A DNA stretch of 64,000 nt from Delftia sp. PS-11 (GTDB lineage: Bacteria; Pseudomonadota; Gammaproteobacteria; Burkholderiales; Burkholderiaceae_C): assembly GCF_029870285.1 (NCBI RefSeq), contig NZ_JACSYA010000001.1, positions 186,001-250,000 on the forward strand, read 5' to 3'. The notes beneath the pieces are model-generated. The model was not told where the DNA came from. It did no database searches and saw nothing but the letters and a program-made list of their open reading frames with translations. A program made the position numbers and the translations under genes. Shown piece by piece: positions 1 to 10,947 of this stretch. How positions within the stretch are numbered: the stretch's first letter is position 1; the number at the start of each line of letters is the position of its first letter.

Positions 1-385
1 GGCCCACCACGACCATGATGACCAAGGCCAGCAGCGCGAACATCATGAACTGACCGAAGGCCGCGCCCAGACCCAGGGAGTTGGCCAGCCAGGCCAGGCC
101 CAGGCCCGCAGCCAGGCCGCCCAGCATGGCACCCCAGGGCTTCTTGGCAGGCGGTGTAGCCGCAGGTGCAGGCGCAGCAGGCTTGGCAGCCGCATTCTGC
201 GTAGCGGCGTTCGGGGTGGCATTCTGCGGCGGCGTATTCTGCGCAGGCGCACGCGCAGCTTCACGCTGCGTCACATTGCTGGACTGCTTGCCGATCGACT
301 GGCCGCCCCCCATGCGCTTGGCCTCGGCTGAGCCATGGGCCACCACCAGCATTGCCACAAGGGCCATAGACCACAGCTTCATCAT
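1..385 (-). CDS. Tim44-like domain protein, N-terminal part (runs off window)
   Basis: Only the first 128 codons are in the window; the gene continues beyond position 1. The start is the first of two ATGs, preceded by a GGAGATGAG-like ribosome site. Residues 2-22 form a signal peptide or first membrane segment (KLWSMALVAMLVVAHGS). A low-complexity Ala/Pro/Gln/Asn linker follows at about residues 40-85, then a hydrophobic stretch (GLAAGLGLAWLANSLGLG) and another at the window edge. This matches the Tim44-like proteins that sit downstream of ubiE in Comamonadaceae. The Tim44 domain itself is outside the window, so the family call rests on the N-terminal architecture and the ubiE neighbour. Function in bacteria is not established. 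Confidence 0.65.
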   Translation of the reverse strand, partial: MMKLWSMALVAMLVVAHGSAEAKRMGGGQSIGKQSSNVTQREAARAPAQNTPPQNATPNAATQNAAAKPAAPAPAATPPAKKPWGAMLGGLAAGLGLAWLANSLGLGAAFGQFMMFALLALVIMVVVG

Positions 386-441
386 GTTCTCATCTCCTTG
401 ATCATCGTGTTGCCTGCATTCCCACCGAGCACCTCACGCGC

Positions 442-1173
442 TCAGCACTTGATACCCACATGCAGCGCGGCGATGCCGCCCGTCATGTTGTGGTAATCCA
501 CATGGCCGAAGCCGCACTGCTGCATCAGCCGCTTGAGTTCTTCCTGGTCCGGGTGCATGCGGATCGACTCGGCCAGATAGCGGTAGCTGGCATCGTCGCC
601 AGCCACCAGCCGGCCCATGGCGGGCAGCACCTTGAACGAATACCAGTCGTAGGCCTTCTCCAGAGGCTTGGCGACCCTGGAGAACTCCAGCACCAGCAGC
701 TTGCCGCCAGGACGCAGCACGCGGTTCATTTCCTGCAGGGCCACGTCCTTGTGCGTCATGTTGCGCAGACCAAAAGCCACGCTGACCAGATCAAAATGGT
801 CATCAGGAAACGGCAGTGCCTCGGCATCGCAGACCAGGGTCGGCAGGATCACCCCCTTGTTGATCAGCCGGTCACGGCCCACGCGCAGCATGGAGGCATT
901 GATATCCGTATGCACCACCTGGCCCGTGGAGCCCACTTTCTTGGCAAATGCCAGAGCCAGATCGCCCGTGCCGCCGGCGATATCCAGCGCCTTGTCGCCT
1001 TCCTTGAGATTGGCCACCATCACCGTATAGGCCTTCCAGGCGCGGTGCAGCCCGCCCGACATCAGGTCGTTCATGACGTCGTAACGGGATGCGACGGAGT
1101 CGAACACGCCGCGCACGCGGCTGGCCTTCTCGCTTTCGTCCACCGACTGGAATCCGAAATGTGTGGTGTTCAT
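442..1173 (-). CDS. ubiE: Ubiquinone/menaquinone biosynthesis C-methyltransferase UbiE
   Basis: A 243-residue SAM-dependent methyltransferase that C-methylates the demethoxy-quinol intermediate in ubiquinone synthesis (and demethylmenaquinol where present). The Rossmann motif I ([11 protein letters not shown]) lies at about residues 63-73. The family signature [10 protein letters not shown] follows near residue 135 and [15 protein letters not shown] near 155. The chosen ATG gives the family-typical [11 protein letters not shown] start; an in-frame start 18 nt upstream is less likely. The gene stands alone behind a terminator at 1261-1298 and precedes the Tim44-like gene. It supplies quinone for the bc1 complex encoded near 39-41 kb. 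Confidence 0.96.
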   Translation of the reverse strand: MNTTHFGFQSVDESEKASRVRGVFDSVASRYDVMNDLMSGGLHRAWKAYTVMVANLKEGDKALDIAGGTGDLALAFAKKVGSTGQVVHTDINASMLRVGRDRLINKGVILPTLVCDAEALPFPDDHFDLVSVAFGLRNMTHKDVALQEMNRVLRPGGKLLVLEFSRVAKPLEKAYDWYSFKVLPAMGRLVAGDDASYRYLAESIRMHPDQEELKRLMQQCGFGHVDYHNMTGGIAALHVGIKC

Positions 1174-1260
1174 ACCGAGGATGCTAAGCAAGCAGTAGTA
1201 GTACGTACAGCGACAACCCCTTGCGAGAACAGGCTTTGCCGCACCAGGGTTATCAAGAAG

Positions 1261-1298
1261 AAAAAGCCTGAAACGCTTTCATACAAAGCCTTTCAAGC
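1261..1298 (-). terminator. Rho-independent terminator between the DUF971 gene and ubiE
   Basis: Two nested stems: GCCTGAAA (1266-1273) pairs with TTTCAAGC (1291-1298, one G-U), and inside it GCTTT (1275-1279) pairs with AAAGC (1285-1289). On the minus strand the hairpin is followed by five T residues (A run 1261-1265 on plus). It ends transcription coming from the DUF971/HIT/oxidoreductase genes and makes ubiE a separate unit. The rest of the 229-nt gap (1174-1402) holds no gene I can see. Confidence 0.75.
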
Positions 1299-1402
1299 TA
1301 TTTTTAATATAGCACCACCCTCAATAACCTTGCGCTTTGCAAAGCTCGCGGATGTGGCACTCCGGGGAAAAAGCGCCGCGCAGGGGACCTGCGCGCGCGG
1401 TG

Positions 1403-1822
1403 TCAGTGGCTGCTGCAGCTGTGCCCGCCGCCCGCCTTGCCGGGCATGGGCGCATCGCGGTCCATGCCAGCTTCCTGCAGGCGCTGCAGATACTGGGTCC
1501 AGAACTCGTCCTGCCGGCGGCCCAGTTCGTAGAGATATTCCCAGGTATACAGGCCGCTTTCATGGCCATCGCTGAAGAAAGGCTTGATGGCGTAATTGCC
1601 CACGGGCTCGATGGCCGTGATGCCCACTTCGCGCTTGCCAGTCTGCAGCACTTCCTGGCCCGGACCATGGCCCTGGACTTCGGCGGACGGGGAATAGACG
1701 CGCAGCAACTCGAAAGGAATGCGAAAACGCGCGCCATCCGAGTAGGCCACTTCAAGCACGCGCGAGGCGCCATGCACGGTCAATGCCTCGGGCGTCGGGG
1801 TATCTGGTGTCAATCCGGCCAT
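1403..1822 (-). CDS. DUF971 (gamma-butyrobetaine hydroxylase-like N-terminal) domain protein
   Basis: A 139-residue protein whose core (about residues 15-105) has the DUF971 fold with the conserved pattern LRVYSPSAEVQGHG and GIYTW-like segment (SGLYTWEYLYELG). DUF971 stands alone in many proteobacteria and is also the N-terminal domain of gamma-butyrobetaine hydroxylases; the free-standing form lacks the dioxygenase part and its role is unknown. The C-terminus is Gly/His/Cys rich (GGGHSCSSH), which could bind metal, although this is only inference. The ATG at 1822 has a good GAGGAG ribosome site. It lies 10 nt after the HIT gene, so it is probably co-transcribed with it. Confidence 0.8.
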   Translation of the reverse strand: MAGLTPDTPTPEALTVHGASRVLEVAYSDGARFRIPFELLRVYSPSAEVQGHGPGQEVLQTGKREVGITAIEPVGNYAIKPFFSDGHESGLYTWEYLYELGRRQDEFWTQYLQRLQEAGMDRDAPMPGKAGGGHSCSSH

Positions 1823-1832
1823 GCGGTGCTCC

Positions 1833-2288
1833 TCAGTGAATGGATTCGCGCGACTGCCAGGCATCCAGTGCCTGGGCCAACTGCGCGTCGATGGCTGGCA
1901 ACTGCGCTGCCAGCTCAGCCATGCGCTGCGCATCGCACGGGCGCTGCGCAGGCGCCCAGACCGCTGCGGGGAAATGGCTGTCCCAGGCAAAGCGCGCGAT
2001 CACGTGCCAGTGCAAATGCGGCACCATGTTGCCCAATGCCGCAAGGTTGATCTTGTCCGGCGCGAGCCGCGCGCGCAGGACGCGCTCGACCTCGGCCACC
2101 GCATCCATGCAGTGCCGGCGCGCAGCGGCGTCCAGATCGGAAAATTCCGCCACATGCGCATTCCAGACCACGCGGTAGAAGGCAGGAAAGCCCTCTTCCT
2201 GCGCACGGATCACGCGCAGCTGCCGGCCGCACCAGACAGGCAGGCCGCCTTCTTCGGCGCACAGCGGACAGGAGGCAGCGACCGTCAT
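1833..2288 (-). CDS. HIT-family hydrolase
   Basis: 151 residues. The histidine triad HLHWHV is at residues 91-96 (H91, H93, H95), the HxHxH nucleotide-binding and catalytic motif of the HIT superfamily. An N-terminal CPLC pair (residues 7-10), with C20 nearby, resembles the zinc site of some HIT proteins. Such enzymes hydrolyse nucleoside phosphoramidates or dinucleoside polyphosphates; the substrate here cannot be read from sequence. The ATG overlaps the stop of the upstream oxidoreductase gene (ATGA at 2285-2288), which implies translational coupling. Confidence 0.9.
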   Translation of the reverse strand: MTVAASCPLCAEEGGLPVWCGRQLRVIRAQEEGFPAFYRVVWNAHVAEFSDLDAAARRHCMDAVAEVERVLRARLAPDKINLAALGNMVPHLHWHVIARFAWDSHFPAAVWAPAQRPCDAQRMAELAAQLPAIDAQLAQALDAWQSRESIH

Positions 2289-5200
2289 CAGACAAGAACC
2301 CTTTCGATGCCGCCGGCATTGGCACGCTGGACGTATTCGGCCATCCAGTTCTCGCCCAGAATCTGCCGCGCCATCTCGACCACGATGTAGTCGGCTTCGA
2401 GCAGGCCGTTGTTCAGGTCGCCGCCGTAGCGCGACAGGCCCTGCAGGCAGCTGGGGCAGCTGGTGAGGATCTTGACATTGTCTTTCTCGGACAGCGCCCC
2501 CGTGGCGCGCAGCGCAGCCTCGCCCTTGCGCAGCTCCTCCTCCTTGCGGAAACGGATCTGCGTGGAGATGTCCGGCCGCGTGACGCCCAGCGTACCCGAT
2601 TCGCCGCAGCAGCGCTCGCTCTTGACCACGCCATCGCCAACGAGCGCCTTGACGGTCTTCATCGGGTCCTGCAGCTTCATGGGCGAGTGGCAGGGATCGT
2701 GGTAGAGGTAGCCCTCCTTGCCCTGCAGCGTCACGCCCTTTTCCAACAGGTATTCGTGGATGTCGATGATGCGGCTGCCGGGGAAGATCTTGTCGAACTC
2801 ATAGCCCTGCAACTGGTCGTAGCAGGTGCCGCAGCTGACCACCACGGTCTTGATGTCCAGGTAATTGAGCGTGGTGGCGACACGGTGAAAGAGCACACGG
2901 TTGTCCGTGATCATCTTCTCGGCCTTGTCGAACTGGCCGCTGCCGCGCTGCGGATAGCCGCAGCACAGATAGCCCGGCGGCAGCACGGTCTGCACGCCCG
3001 CGTGCCACAGCATGGCCTGCGTGGCCAGTCCCACCTGGCTGAACAGGCGCTCGGAGCCGCAGCCAGGGAAGTAGAACACGGCCTCGGTTTCCGAGTTCGT
3101 GGTCTGCGGACTGCGGATGATGGGCACGTAGTCCTTGTCCTCGATGTCCAGCAGCGCGCGCGCCGTCTTGGTGGGCAGGCCGCCGGGCAGCTTCTTGTTG
3201 ACGAAGTGGATCACCTGCTCCTTGATGGGAGCGCGCCCCACCGAGGCCGGCGGATGCTGGGTCTGCTTCCTGGCCAGGCCCTGCAGCACATCGGAGGCCA
3301 GACGCTGGGCCTTGAAGCCCACGCCGACCATGGCCGAGCGCATGAACTTGATGGTGTCCGGGTTGGTGGCATTGAGCATGGCCATGGCCAGCTTGTTGCC
3401 GGGCCTGAAGCTCTTCTTGTCCATCTTGCGCAGCAGGTTGCGCATGTTCATGGTCACATCGCCGAAGTCGATCTTCACCGGGCAGGGGTTGAAGCACTTG
3501 TGGCAGACCGTGCAGTGGTCGGACACATCCTCGAACTCCTGCCAGTGGCGCAGCGACACGCCACGGCGCGTCTGCTCCTCGTAGAGGAAGGCCTCGACCA
3601 GCAGCGACGTCGCCAGGATCTTGTTGCGCGGGCTGTACAGCAGATTGGCGCGCGGCACATGGGTGGCGCACACGGGCTTGCACTTGCCGCAACGCAGGCA
3701 GTCCTTGACCGAGTCGGCAATGGCGCCGATGTCGCTTTGCTGCATGATCAGCGACTCATGCCCCATGAGGCCGAAGCTCGGCGTGTAGGCATTGGTCAGA
3801 TCGGCAAACATCAGCGACTCGCGCGGCGAGCGGCCGTCATGGCGCTGGCCCGCCATGGCCTGCAGCGCCTCGTTGCGGATCAGCTTGCCTTTGTTGAAGC
3901 GGCCTTCCGGGTCCACGCGCTGCTTGTAGGCAGCGAACGGCGCCAGTTCCTCATCGCTGAGGAACTCCAGCTTGGTGATGCCGATGCCATGCTCGCCGGA
4001 GATCACGCCATCGAGGCGGCGCGCCAGCACCATGATGCGCGCCACGGCCTCATGGGCCGTCTGCAGCATCTCGTAGTCATCGCTGTTGACGGGAATATTG
4101 GTGTGCACATTGCCGTCGCCCGCGTGCATGTGCAGCGCCACCCAGACCCGGCCCTTGAGCACGCGCTGGTGGATGGCGTTGATGGCCGCCTGCAGCGGCT
4201 GGAAGGCTGCGCCGGCGAAGATCTGGGCCATGGGCGCCTTGAGCTGGGTCTTCCAGCTCGCGCGCAGCGTGTGGTCCTGCAGCTGCGCGAACAGGCTCTC
4301 CACATTGTCCAGCCAGCCCTGCCACAGCGCACGCACCTCGGCCACCAGGGCCAGGGCCTGCTGCACGCGGTCTTCCAGCAGTTCGGCCGAGGGAATGTCA
4401 CCCGCATCGTCCTGGCGGCCCAGCGGCAGATCGCCATGCTGGAAGAACTGCGCCAGCTCGTCGCACAGCTTGAGCTTGTTGCGCAGCGACAGCTCGATGT
4501 TGATGCGCTCGATGCCGTCCGTGTACTCCCACATGCGCGGCAGCGGAATCACCACATCTTCGTTGATCTTGAAGGCGTTGGTATGGCGCGAGATGGCCGC
4601 CGTGCGCTTGCGGTCGAGCCAGAATTTCTTGCGCGCCTCGGCGCTGACGGCCGTGAAGCCCTCGCCGTTGCGCGAGTTGGCAATGCGCACCACCTCGGCG
4701 GCCACGCGCGCCACGGCGTCGGCGTCATCGCCCGCGATGTCGCCCAGCAGCACCATCTTGGGCAGATGGCCGTTGCCTTTCTTGCTCTTGGTGGCGTAGC
4801 CCACGGCCTTGAGGTAGCGGTCATCCAGATGTTCGAGGCCGGCCAGCAGCACGCCCGAGCGCTTTTGCTCGGCGAACATGAAGTCCTTGATCTCGACGAT
4901 GCTGGGCACGGCATCCTTGGCATTGCCGAAGAATTCCATGCAAACCGTGCGCGTATGCTCGGGCATGCGGTGCACCACCCAGCGCGCGCTGGTGATCAGG
5001 CCGTCGCAGCCCTCTTTCTGGATGCCTGGCAGTCCCGACAGGAACTTGTCGGTCACATCCTTGCCCAGGCCTTCCTTGCGGAACTTGTGGCCCGGGATGT
5101 CCAGGCGCTCGCTGCGCACGGGCGTCTTGCCGTCGGCCTCGAAATACTGCAGCTCGAAACTGGCCATCTCGGCGTCATGGATCTTGCCGAGGTTGTGGTC

Positions 5201-6202
5201 CACACGCGTGACTTCCAGCCACTGCGCATCGGGAGTGACCATGCGCCAGGACACCAGATTGTCCAGCGCCGTGCCCCAGAGCACCGCCTTTTTGCCGCCT
5301 GCGTTCATGGCGATGTTGCCGCCGATGCACGAGGCCTCGGCCGAGGTCGGGTCCACGGCGAAGACGAAGCCCGCGCGCTCTGCCGCATCGGCCACGCGCT
5401 GCGTGACCACGCCGGCTTCGGTGAAGATGGTGGGCACCTCGTGGTCCACGCCGGGGATGCGGCGCATCTCCACCTCGGTCATGGCTTCGAGCTTTTCGGT
5501 GTTGATGACCACGCTGCGCCATGTCAGCGGAATCGCGCCGCCCGTGTAGCCCGTGCCGCCGCCACGCGGGATGATGGTCAGGCCCAGTTCGATGCAGGCC
5601 TTGACCAGACCAGCCATCTCGGCCTCGGAATCCGGTGTCAGCACCACGAACGGGTACTCGACGCGCCAGTCGGTGGCATCCGTCACATGGGCCACGCGCG
5701 ACAGGCCGTCGAACTTGATGTTGTCCCTGGCAGTGAGGCGGCCCAGGCTTTTCTGCACGCGCCTGCGCAGCTGCTCGGCTTCGACGAACGTGGCGTTGAA
5801 CTCCCGCACGGCGCGGCGGGCCGCATCGACCAGTTGACCCACCAGCGCATCCCGGGCCGGGTCCTGGCGGGCATCGCGGCGCTTGTCGATTTCAGCCAGG
5901 CGGTGCTCCAGCGCCTCGACCAGGGCCTTGCGCCGGTCAGGACTGTGCAGCAGGTCGTCCTGCAGATAGGGATTGCGCTGCACAACCCAGATATCCCCCA
6001 GCACCTCATAGAGCATGCGTGCGGAGCGCCCTGTGCGCCGCTCCTGGCGCAGCTGGCCCAGCACATCCCACATGGAGGTGCCCAGCAGGCGGATCACGAT
6101 CTCACGATCGGAAAACGAGGTGTAGTTGTAGGGAATCTCTCGCAGACGTGCAGGTTCGGCTGCCTGTGCCTGCAGGGCCGCCAACGCAATCGGTACATTC
6201 AT
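2288..6202 (-). CDS. Large FAD-linked oxidoreductase with [4Fe-4S] and CCG (heterodisulfide-reductase-like) domains
   Basis: 1304 residues in one chain. An N-terminal helical part of about 165 residues (DUF3683-like) comes first. A D-lactate dehydrogenase/glycolate oxidase type FAD domain follows, with [11 protein letters not shown] at 212-222 and [13 protein letters not shown] at 291-303. The FAD-oxidase C-terminal domain carries [10 protein letters not shown] (691-700) and SGEHGIG (735-741). Two ferredoxin-type clusters use C835, C838, C841, C845 and C897, C900, C903, C907. Two CCG domains complete the protein (CCGYPQRG from 1080; CCGESG from 1198). This fuses into one chain what is GlcDEF-like or LldEF-like in other bacteria. 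It probably oxidises a 2-hydroxy acid and passes electrons to quinone; the substrate is not determinable from sequence. A soluble or peripheral protein is likely, as no membrane segment is evident. Confidence 0.9.
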   Translation of the reverse strand: MNVPIALAALQAQAAEPARLREIPYNYTSFSDREIVIRLLGTSMWDVLGQLRQERRTGRSARMLYEVLGDIWVVQRNPYLQDDLLHSPDRRKALVEALEHRLAEIDKRRDARQDPARDALVGQLVDAARRAVREFNATFVEAEQLRRRVQKSLGRLTARDNIKFDGLSRVAHVTDATDWRVEYPFVVLTPDSEAEMAGLVKACIELGLTIIPRGGGTGYTGGAIPLTWRSVVINTEKLEAMTEVEMRRIPGVDHEVPTIFTEAGVVTQRVADAAERAGFVFAVDPTSAEASCIGGNIAMNAGGKKAVLWGTALDNLVSWRMVTPDAQWLEVTRVDHNLGKIHDAEMASFELQYFEADGKTPVRSERLDIPGHKFRKEGLGKDVTDKFLSGLPGIQKEGCDGLITSARWVVHRMPEHTRTVCMEFFGNAKDAVPSIVEIKDFMFAEQKRSGVLLAGLEHLDDRYLKAVGYATKSKKGNGHLPKMVLLGDIAGDDADAVARVAAEVVRIANSRNGEGFTAVSAEARKKFWLDRKRTAAISRHTNAFKINEDVVIPLPRMWEYTDGIERINIELSLRNKLKLCDELAQFFQHGDLPLGRQDDAGDIPSAELLEDRVQQALALVAEVRALWQGWLDNVESLFAQLQDHTLRASWKTQLKAPMAQIFAGAAFQPLQAAINAIHQRVLKGRVWVALHMHAGDGNVHTNIPVNSDDYEMLQTAHEAVARIMVLARRLDGVISGEHGIGITKLEFLSDEELAPFAAYKQRVDPEGRFNKGKLIRNEALQAMAGQRHDGRSPRESLMFADLTNAYTPSFGLMGHESLIMQQSDIGAIADSVKDCLRCGKCKPVCATHVPRANLLYSPRNKILATSLLVEAFLYEEQTRRGVSLRHWQEFEDVSDHCTVCHKCFNPCPVKIDFGDVTMNMRNLLRKMDKKSFRPGNKLAMAMLNATNPDTIKFMRSAMVGVGFKAQRLASDVLQGLARKQTQHPPASVGRAPIKEQVIHFVNKKLPGGLPTKTARALLDIEDKDYVPIIRSPQTTNSETEAVFYFPGCGSERLFSQVGLATQAMLWHAGVQTVLPPGYLCCGYPQRGSGQFDKAEKMITDNRVLFHRVATTLNYLDIKTVVVSCGTCYDQLQGYEFDKIFPGSRIIDIHEYLLEKGVTLQGKEGYLYHDPCHSPMKLQDPMKTVKALVGDGVVKSERCCGESGTLGVTRPDISTQIRFRKEEELRKGEAALRATGALSEKDNVKILTSCPSCLQGLSRYGGDLNNGLLEADYIVVEMARQILGENWMAEYVQRANAGGIERVLV

Positions 6203-6421
6203 GGGGTAGACCGTGTCGGGCGCTCGTGGGGCGCCGCTGAGCCAAGTGGGAGCGCGATTTTAAGCGAGCGCCCCTAAGCCGCGCTGTGCGCGGGGCTCTG
6301 AGTGCAACACCATCGCAGTCAGCGACGCCTGCCTTCTCCATACATGTACCACGTCATGCTCCAGACGTATCGTCCTTATACAGAAAGAGCCCAAACGAGC
6401 CAATACGAACAATCCTCGCTT

Positions 6422-6449
6422 TTGAAACGAAATGGTATTGACCTAAAAT
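6422..6449 (+). promoter_or_regulatory. Candidate sigma70 promoter for ugpBAEC
   Basis: TTGAAA (6422-6427), a 16-nt spacer and TAAAAT (6444-6449) make a fair sigma70-type promoter 174 nt upstream of ugpB. Just downstream are three related hexamers, TGTCAC (6464), CGTCAC (6474) and CTGACA (6484), at 10-nt spacing. They resemble PhoB half-sites but have the wrong spacing (11 expected) for a canonical Pho box. The remaining sequence of the 420-nt gap 6203-6622 has no convincing gene. Confidence 0.4.
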
Positions 6450-6622
6450 GGCGCAGCTTCGCGTGTCACTCTTCGTCACACGGCTGACATACGGGACGGG
6501 CCGTCCATCGGGTTTGGCCTGTAGTGCGGTGCGAAGCAACCGAAAACAATGACACAGACATGTCATGCCATCGCCTTACCGTGGCACCGGTCTGCAACTG
6601 TCACCGAATCAGAGGAGTCCTC

Positions 6623-7927
6623 ATGCAACTGAAGCAACTGGCCATGGCGGCCGCGATCGCCGCCACCACCATCTCGGCCCAGGCCCAAACCGAAATCCAG
6701 TGGTGGCACTCGATGAGCGCCGCCCTGGGCGACTGGGTCAACGATCTGGCCAAGGAATACAACGCCAGCCAGACCAAGTACAAGGTGGTGCCGACCTACA
6801 AGGGCCAGTATGACGAGTCCATGACGGCCGCGATCGCGGCGTTCCGCGCCGGAAACGCGCCCGACATCCTGCAGGTGTTCGAAGTGGGCACGGCCACCAT
6901 GATGGCCTCCAAGGGCGCCGTGGTGCCCGTCACCAAGATCATGAACGACGGCGGCTTCAAGTTCGACCAGGGCGAGTACATCTCTGCCGTCGCCGGCTAC
7001 TACACGGCGCCCAACGGCCAGATGATGAGCTACCCGCTCAACAGCTCGACAACCATCTTCTATTACAACAAGGACGCCTTCAAGAAGGCTGGCCTGGACG
7101 AAAACAAGCCGCCCAAGACCTGGCCCGAAGTGTTCGCCGCCGCCGACAAGCTCAAGGCATCCGGCCACCGCTGCGCGCTGACCACCAGCTGGATGAGCTG
7201 GACCCAGCTGGAGAGCTTCTCGCTGTGGCACAACACCCTGTATGCGACCAAGAACAACGGCTTTGACGGCACCGATGCCAAGCTGGTGTTCAACTCGCCC
7301 CTGCACGTCAAGCACTTCGAGAACCTGGCCAAGGCCGCCAAGGAGGGCAGCTTCGTCTACAAGGGCCGCGGCAACGTGCCGGATGCCGCCTTCGCCTCGG
7401 GCGAGTGCGCGATGATCACAGGCTCCTCGGGCCTGTACGCCCGCGTGGTCAAGGAAAGCAAGTTCGCCTTCGGCCAGTCGCAGCTGCCCTACTACGCCGA
7501 TGTCAAGGGCGCGCCCCAGAACACGGCCATCGGCGGTGCTTCTCTGTGGGTGATGGCCGGCAAGAGTGCCGATCACTACAAGGGCGTGGCCGACTTCTTC
7601 AATTTCCTGAACAACACCAAGATCCAGGCGGCCAGCCACCAGCGCACGGGCTACCTGCCGGTGACCACGGCAGCCTACAAGCTGACCGAGGCATCGGGCT
7701 TCTATGAGAAGCACCCTGGCACAGACACTGCCGTGACGCAGATGATCCGCAAGACCACCGACAAGTCGCGTGGCATCCGCCTGGGCAACTTCGTGCAGAT
7801 CCGCACCATCGTCGATGAGGAGACCGAACAGATCTGGACCGGCAAGAAGACTCCCCAGCAGGCCCTGGATGCCGCCGTCACCCGCGGCAACGAACAGCTG
7901 GGCCGCTTTGCCCGGGCCAACAAGTAA
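6623..7927 (+). CDS. ugpB: Glycerol-3-phosphate ABC transporter, periplasmic binding protein UgpB
   Basis: 434 residues. A Sec signal peptide (MQLKQLAMAAAIAATTISAQA, cleavage about residue 21) is followed by TEIQWWHSM, the start of mature UgpB-type proteins. The rest is a family 1 extracellular solute-binding fold with the conserved Y/W-rich ligand segments (MSYPLNSSTTIFYYNKDAF near 136-155). The ATG at 6623 is preceded by AGAGGAG. The adjacent ugpA, ugpE, ugpC and ugpQ genes fix the role: capture of sn-glycerol-3-phosphate or glycerophosphodiesters in the periplasm. A hairpin after the gene may keep its transcript in excess over the permease genes. Confidence 0.96.
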   Translation: MQLKQLAMAAAIAATTISAQAQTEIQWWHSMSAALGDWVNDLAKEYNASQTKYKVVPTYKGQYDESMTAAIAAFRAGNAPDILQVFEVGTATMMASKGAVVPVTKIMNDGGFKFDQGEYISAVAGYYTAPNGQMMSYPLNSSTTIFYYNKDAFKKAGLDENKPPKTWPEVFAAADKLKASGHRCALTTSWMSWTQLESFSLWHNTLYATKNNGFDGTDAKLVFNSPLHVKHFENLAKAAKEGSFVYKGRGNVPDAAFASGECAMITGSSGLYARVVKESKFAFGQSQLPYYADVKGAPQNTAIGGASLWVMAGKSADHYKGVADFFNFLNNTKIQAASHQRTGYLPVTTAAYKLTEASGFYEKHPGTDTAVTQMIRKTTDKSRGIRLGNFVQIRTIVDEETEQIWTGKKTPQQALDAAVTRGNEQLGRFARANK

Positions 7928-7986
7928 TCCCCCCACGTGATCCGTGGTGCCGCCGCTGCCCATGCAGCGCGCGCCGCGCATCACAG

Positions 7987-8034
7987 GCCCGCAATCGGCA
8001 GCCTCACGGCTGTCCAGGTTGCGGGCTGTTTTGT
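7987..8034 (+). terminator. Intercistronic hairpin between ugpB and ugpA
   Basis: GCCCGCAA (7987-7994) pairs with TTGCGGGC (8019-8026), with a second small stem (CAGCC/GGCTG) in the loop and a TGTTTTGTT tract after it. This looks like a partial terminator or 3'-stabilising hairpin that favours binding-protein mRNA over the downstream permease mRNA, as is common in importer operons. The efficiency cannot be judged from sequence. Confidence 0.5.
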
Positions 8035-8051
8035 TCTACCCGAGCCCCGTC

Positions 8052-8933
8052 ATGGAAAAACGCGTTCTTTTCCGATCCGCCTGGCTGCCTTGGCTGCTGA
8101 TAGCGCCACAGATGGTCATCGTGCTGGTCTTCTTCTTCTGGCCGGCAGGCCAGGCCATCGTGCAGTCGTTCCAGGCGCAGGATACCTTTGGCTTTTCCAC
8201 CGAGTGGGTGGGCTTTGCCAACTTCCAGCACCTGTTCGAAGACCCCACCTACATGGCCTCGTTCAAGACCACGGCCATCTTTTCGCTGCTGGTGGCCGTC
8301 TTCGGCATCGCCCTGTCGCTGATGCTGGCCATCTTCGCGGACCGCGTGATCAAGGGTGCGCTCGCCTACAAAACCGCCTTGCTGCTGCCCTACGCCGTCG
8401 CGCCCGCCGTGGCAGGCGTGCTGTGGGTGTTCATGTTCTCCCCCTCCATCGGCGTCGTCGCCTATGCGCTGCGCCAGAGCGGCTATGACTGGAACCATCT
8501 GCTGAACTCCAGCAACGCCATGACGCTAATCGTCATCGCGGCCATCTGGAAGCAGATTTCCTACAATTTCCTGTTCTTCCTCGCGGGCCTGCAGTCCATT
8601 CCAAAATCGCTGATCGAGGCTGCAGCCATCGATGGCGCAGGCCCCATGCGGCGCTTTTGGGACATCCAGTTCCCTCTGCTGTCGCCCACCACCTTCTTCC
8701 TGCTGGTGATGAACGTGGTCTACGCATTCTTCGATACCTTCGGCATCGTGGACGCCACGACCCAGGGCGGCCCCGGCCAGGACACCTCCATCCTCGTCTA
8801 CAAGGTCTACCACGACGGCTTCAAGGCCATGGACATGAGCGGCTCGGCCGCCCAGTCGGTGGTGCTGATGGTGATCGTGGTTGCGCTCACCGTGGTGCAG
8901 TTCCGCTACGTCGAGAAGAAAGTGCAATACTGA
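8052..8933 (+). CDS. ugpA: Glycerol-3-phosphate ABC transporter permease UgpA
   Basis: 293-residue inner-membrane permease. It begins [20 protein letters not shown], like E. coli UgpA (FRSRWLPYLLVAPQ). It has about six membrane segments, with the first at residues 11-33. The ABC-interaction EAA loop ([22 protein letters not shown]) is at about residues 190-211. It pairs with UgpE to form the channel of the UgpBAEC importer. It starts 124 nt after ugpB, beyond a hairpin, and ends 2 nt before the ugpE ATG. Confidence 0.96.
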   Translation: MEKRVLFRSAWLPWLLIAPQMVIVLVFFFWPAGQAIVQSFQAQDTFGFSTEWVGFANFQHLFEDPTYMASFKTTAIFSLLVAVFGIALSLMLAIFADRVIKGALAYKTALLLPYAVAPAVAGVLWVFMFSPSIGVVAYALRQSGYDWNHLLNSSNAMTLIVIAAIWKQISYNFLFFLAGLQSIPKSLIEAAAIDGAGPMRRFWDIQFPLLSPTTFFLLVMNVVYAFFDTFGIVDATTQGGPGQDTSILVYKVYHDGFKAMDMSGSAAQSVVLMVIVVALTVVQFRYVEKKVQY

Positions 8934-8935
8934 TC

Positions 8936-9784
8936 ATGGTTGAACGCAGCCCCCTTCTGACCTTTTTCTCGCACCTGATCATGGTGCTCGGCGTGGTCAT
9001 CGTCGGCTTTCCGCTGTACCTGGCCTTCGTGGCCTCCACGCACACGCCCCAGGACATCATCCAGGCGCCCATGCCGCTGCTGCCCGGCGGCAACTTCTGG
9101 GAGACCTACAAGGCCGCGCTGTTCGGCGGCTCGGGTCCTGGCTCCAGCGCGCCTGTGGCCCGCATGATGTGGATCAGCTTCGTCTCGGCCATGGTCATCA
9201 CCGTGGGCAAGATCGCCATCTCCCTGCTGTCGGCCTTCGCACTGGTCTACTTCCGCTTCCCGTTCAAGAAGCTGTGCTTCTGGCTGATCTTCGTGACCCT
9301 GATGCTGCCCGTGGAAGTGCGCATCGGCCCCACCTACGAAGTCGTCTCCACGCTGGGCATGCTCAACAGCTATGCCGGCCTGACGATTCCGCTGATCGCC
9401 TCGGCCACGGCCACTTTCCTGTTCCGCCAGTTCTTCCTGACCGTGCCGGACGAGCTGGTGGAGGCTGCACGCATCGATGGCGCCGGCCCCATGCGCTTTT
9501 TCAAGGACGTGCTGGTGCCCCTGTCCAAGACCTCGATCGCAGCGCTGTTCGTGATCCAGTTCATCTACGGCTGGAACCAGTACCTGTGGCCGCTGCTGGT
9601 GACCACCTCCGAAGACATGTACCCCGTGGTCATCGGCATCAAGCGCATGGTCGCCAGCGGCGACACAGGCAACGACTGGAACGTGGTGATGGCCACTGCC
9701 CTGCTGGCCATGCTGCCGCCCGCCGTCGTGGTGGTGCTGATGCAGCGCTGGTTCGTCAAGGGACTGGTGGACACCGAAAAATAA
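8936..9784 (+). CDS. ugpE: Glycerol-3-phosphate ABC transporter permease UgpE
   Basis: 282-residue inner-membrane partner of UgpA. It starts [20 protein letters not shown] with a membrane segment at about residues 8-30, and about six segments overall. The EAA loop ([20 protein letters not shown]) is near residues 173-192. The short spacing to ugpA (2 nt) indicates translational coupling. The protein ends in VKGLVDTEK, as in other UgpE proteins. Confidence 0.96.
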   Translation: MVERSPLLTFFSHLIMVLGVVIVGFPLYLAFVASTHTPQDIIQAPMPLLPGGNFWETYKAALFGGSGPGSSAPVARMMWISFVSAMVITVGKIAISLLSAFALVYFRFPFKKLCFWLIFVTLMLPVEVRIGPTYEVVSTLGMLNSYAGLTIPLIASATATFLFRQFFLTVPDELVEAARIDGAGPMRFFKDVLVPLSKTSIAALFVIQFIYGWNQYLWPLLVTTSEDMYPVVIGIKRMVASGDTGNDWNVVMATALLAMLPPAVVVVLMQRWFVKGLVDTEK

Positions 9785-9865
9785 GCCGCCGGCAGCCCCA
9801 TCAACGCAAGACCCCCGCGAAGCCCAGGCCAGCGCCCGGCTTCGCGACTCAACGAGACATTTCGT

Positions 9866-10876
<1,011 letters not shown>

Positions 10877-10889
10877 CCTGCACTTGCAG

Positions 10890-10914
10890 AGAGAGCCCCA
10901 GGGGCTCTCTTTTT
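10890..10914 (+). terminator. Rho-independent terminator after ugpC
   Basis: AGAGAGCC and GGCTCTCT (10890-10897 / 10903-10910) pair around a CCAGG loop and are followed by a run of T. It separates ugpBAEC from ugpQ, so ugpQ must be read through at lower level or have its own start of transcription. Confidence 0.85.
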
Positions 10915-10947
10915 CCATCCAAGCAATACCTTTCTGATGGACTCGCA

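Noticed and set aside
81..401. A 106-codon plus-strand frame at the window start
   Set aside because: It is antisense to the Tim44-like gene, which has a ribosome site and signal peptide on the minus strand.
2687..6277. A 1196-codon open frame on the plus strand, antisense to the FAD/iron-sulfur oxidoreductase
   Set aside because: High GC removes stop codons from the antisense frame. The translation is His/Ala/Gly/Val-rich without any family motif, and the minus-strand gene explains the region fully.
6464..6489. Canonical PhoB box upstream of ugpB
   Set aside because: The repeats are 10 nt apart rather than 11 and match the consensus poorly, so it is kept only as a weak observation.
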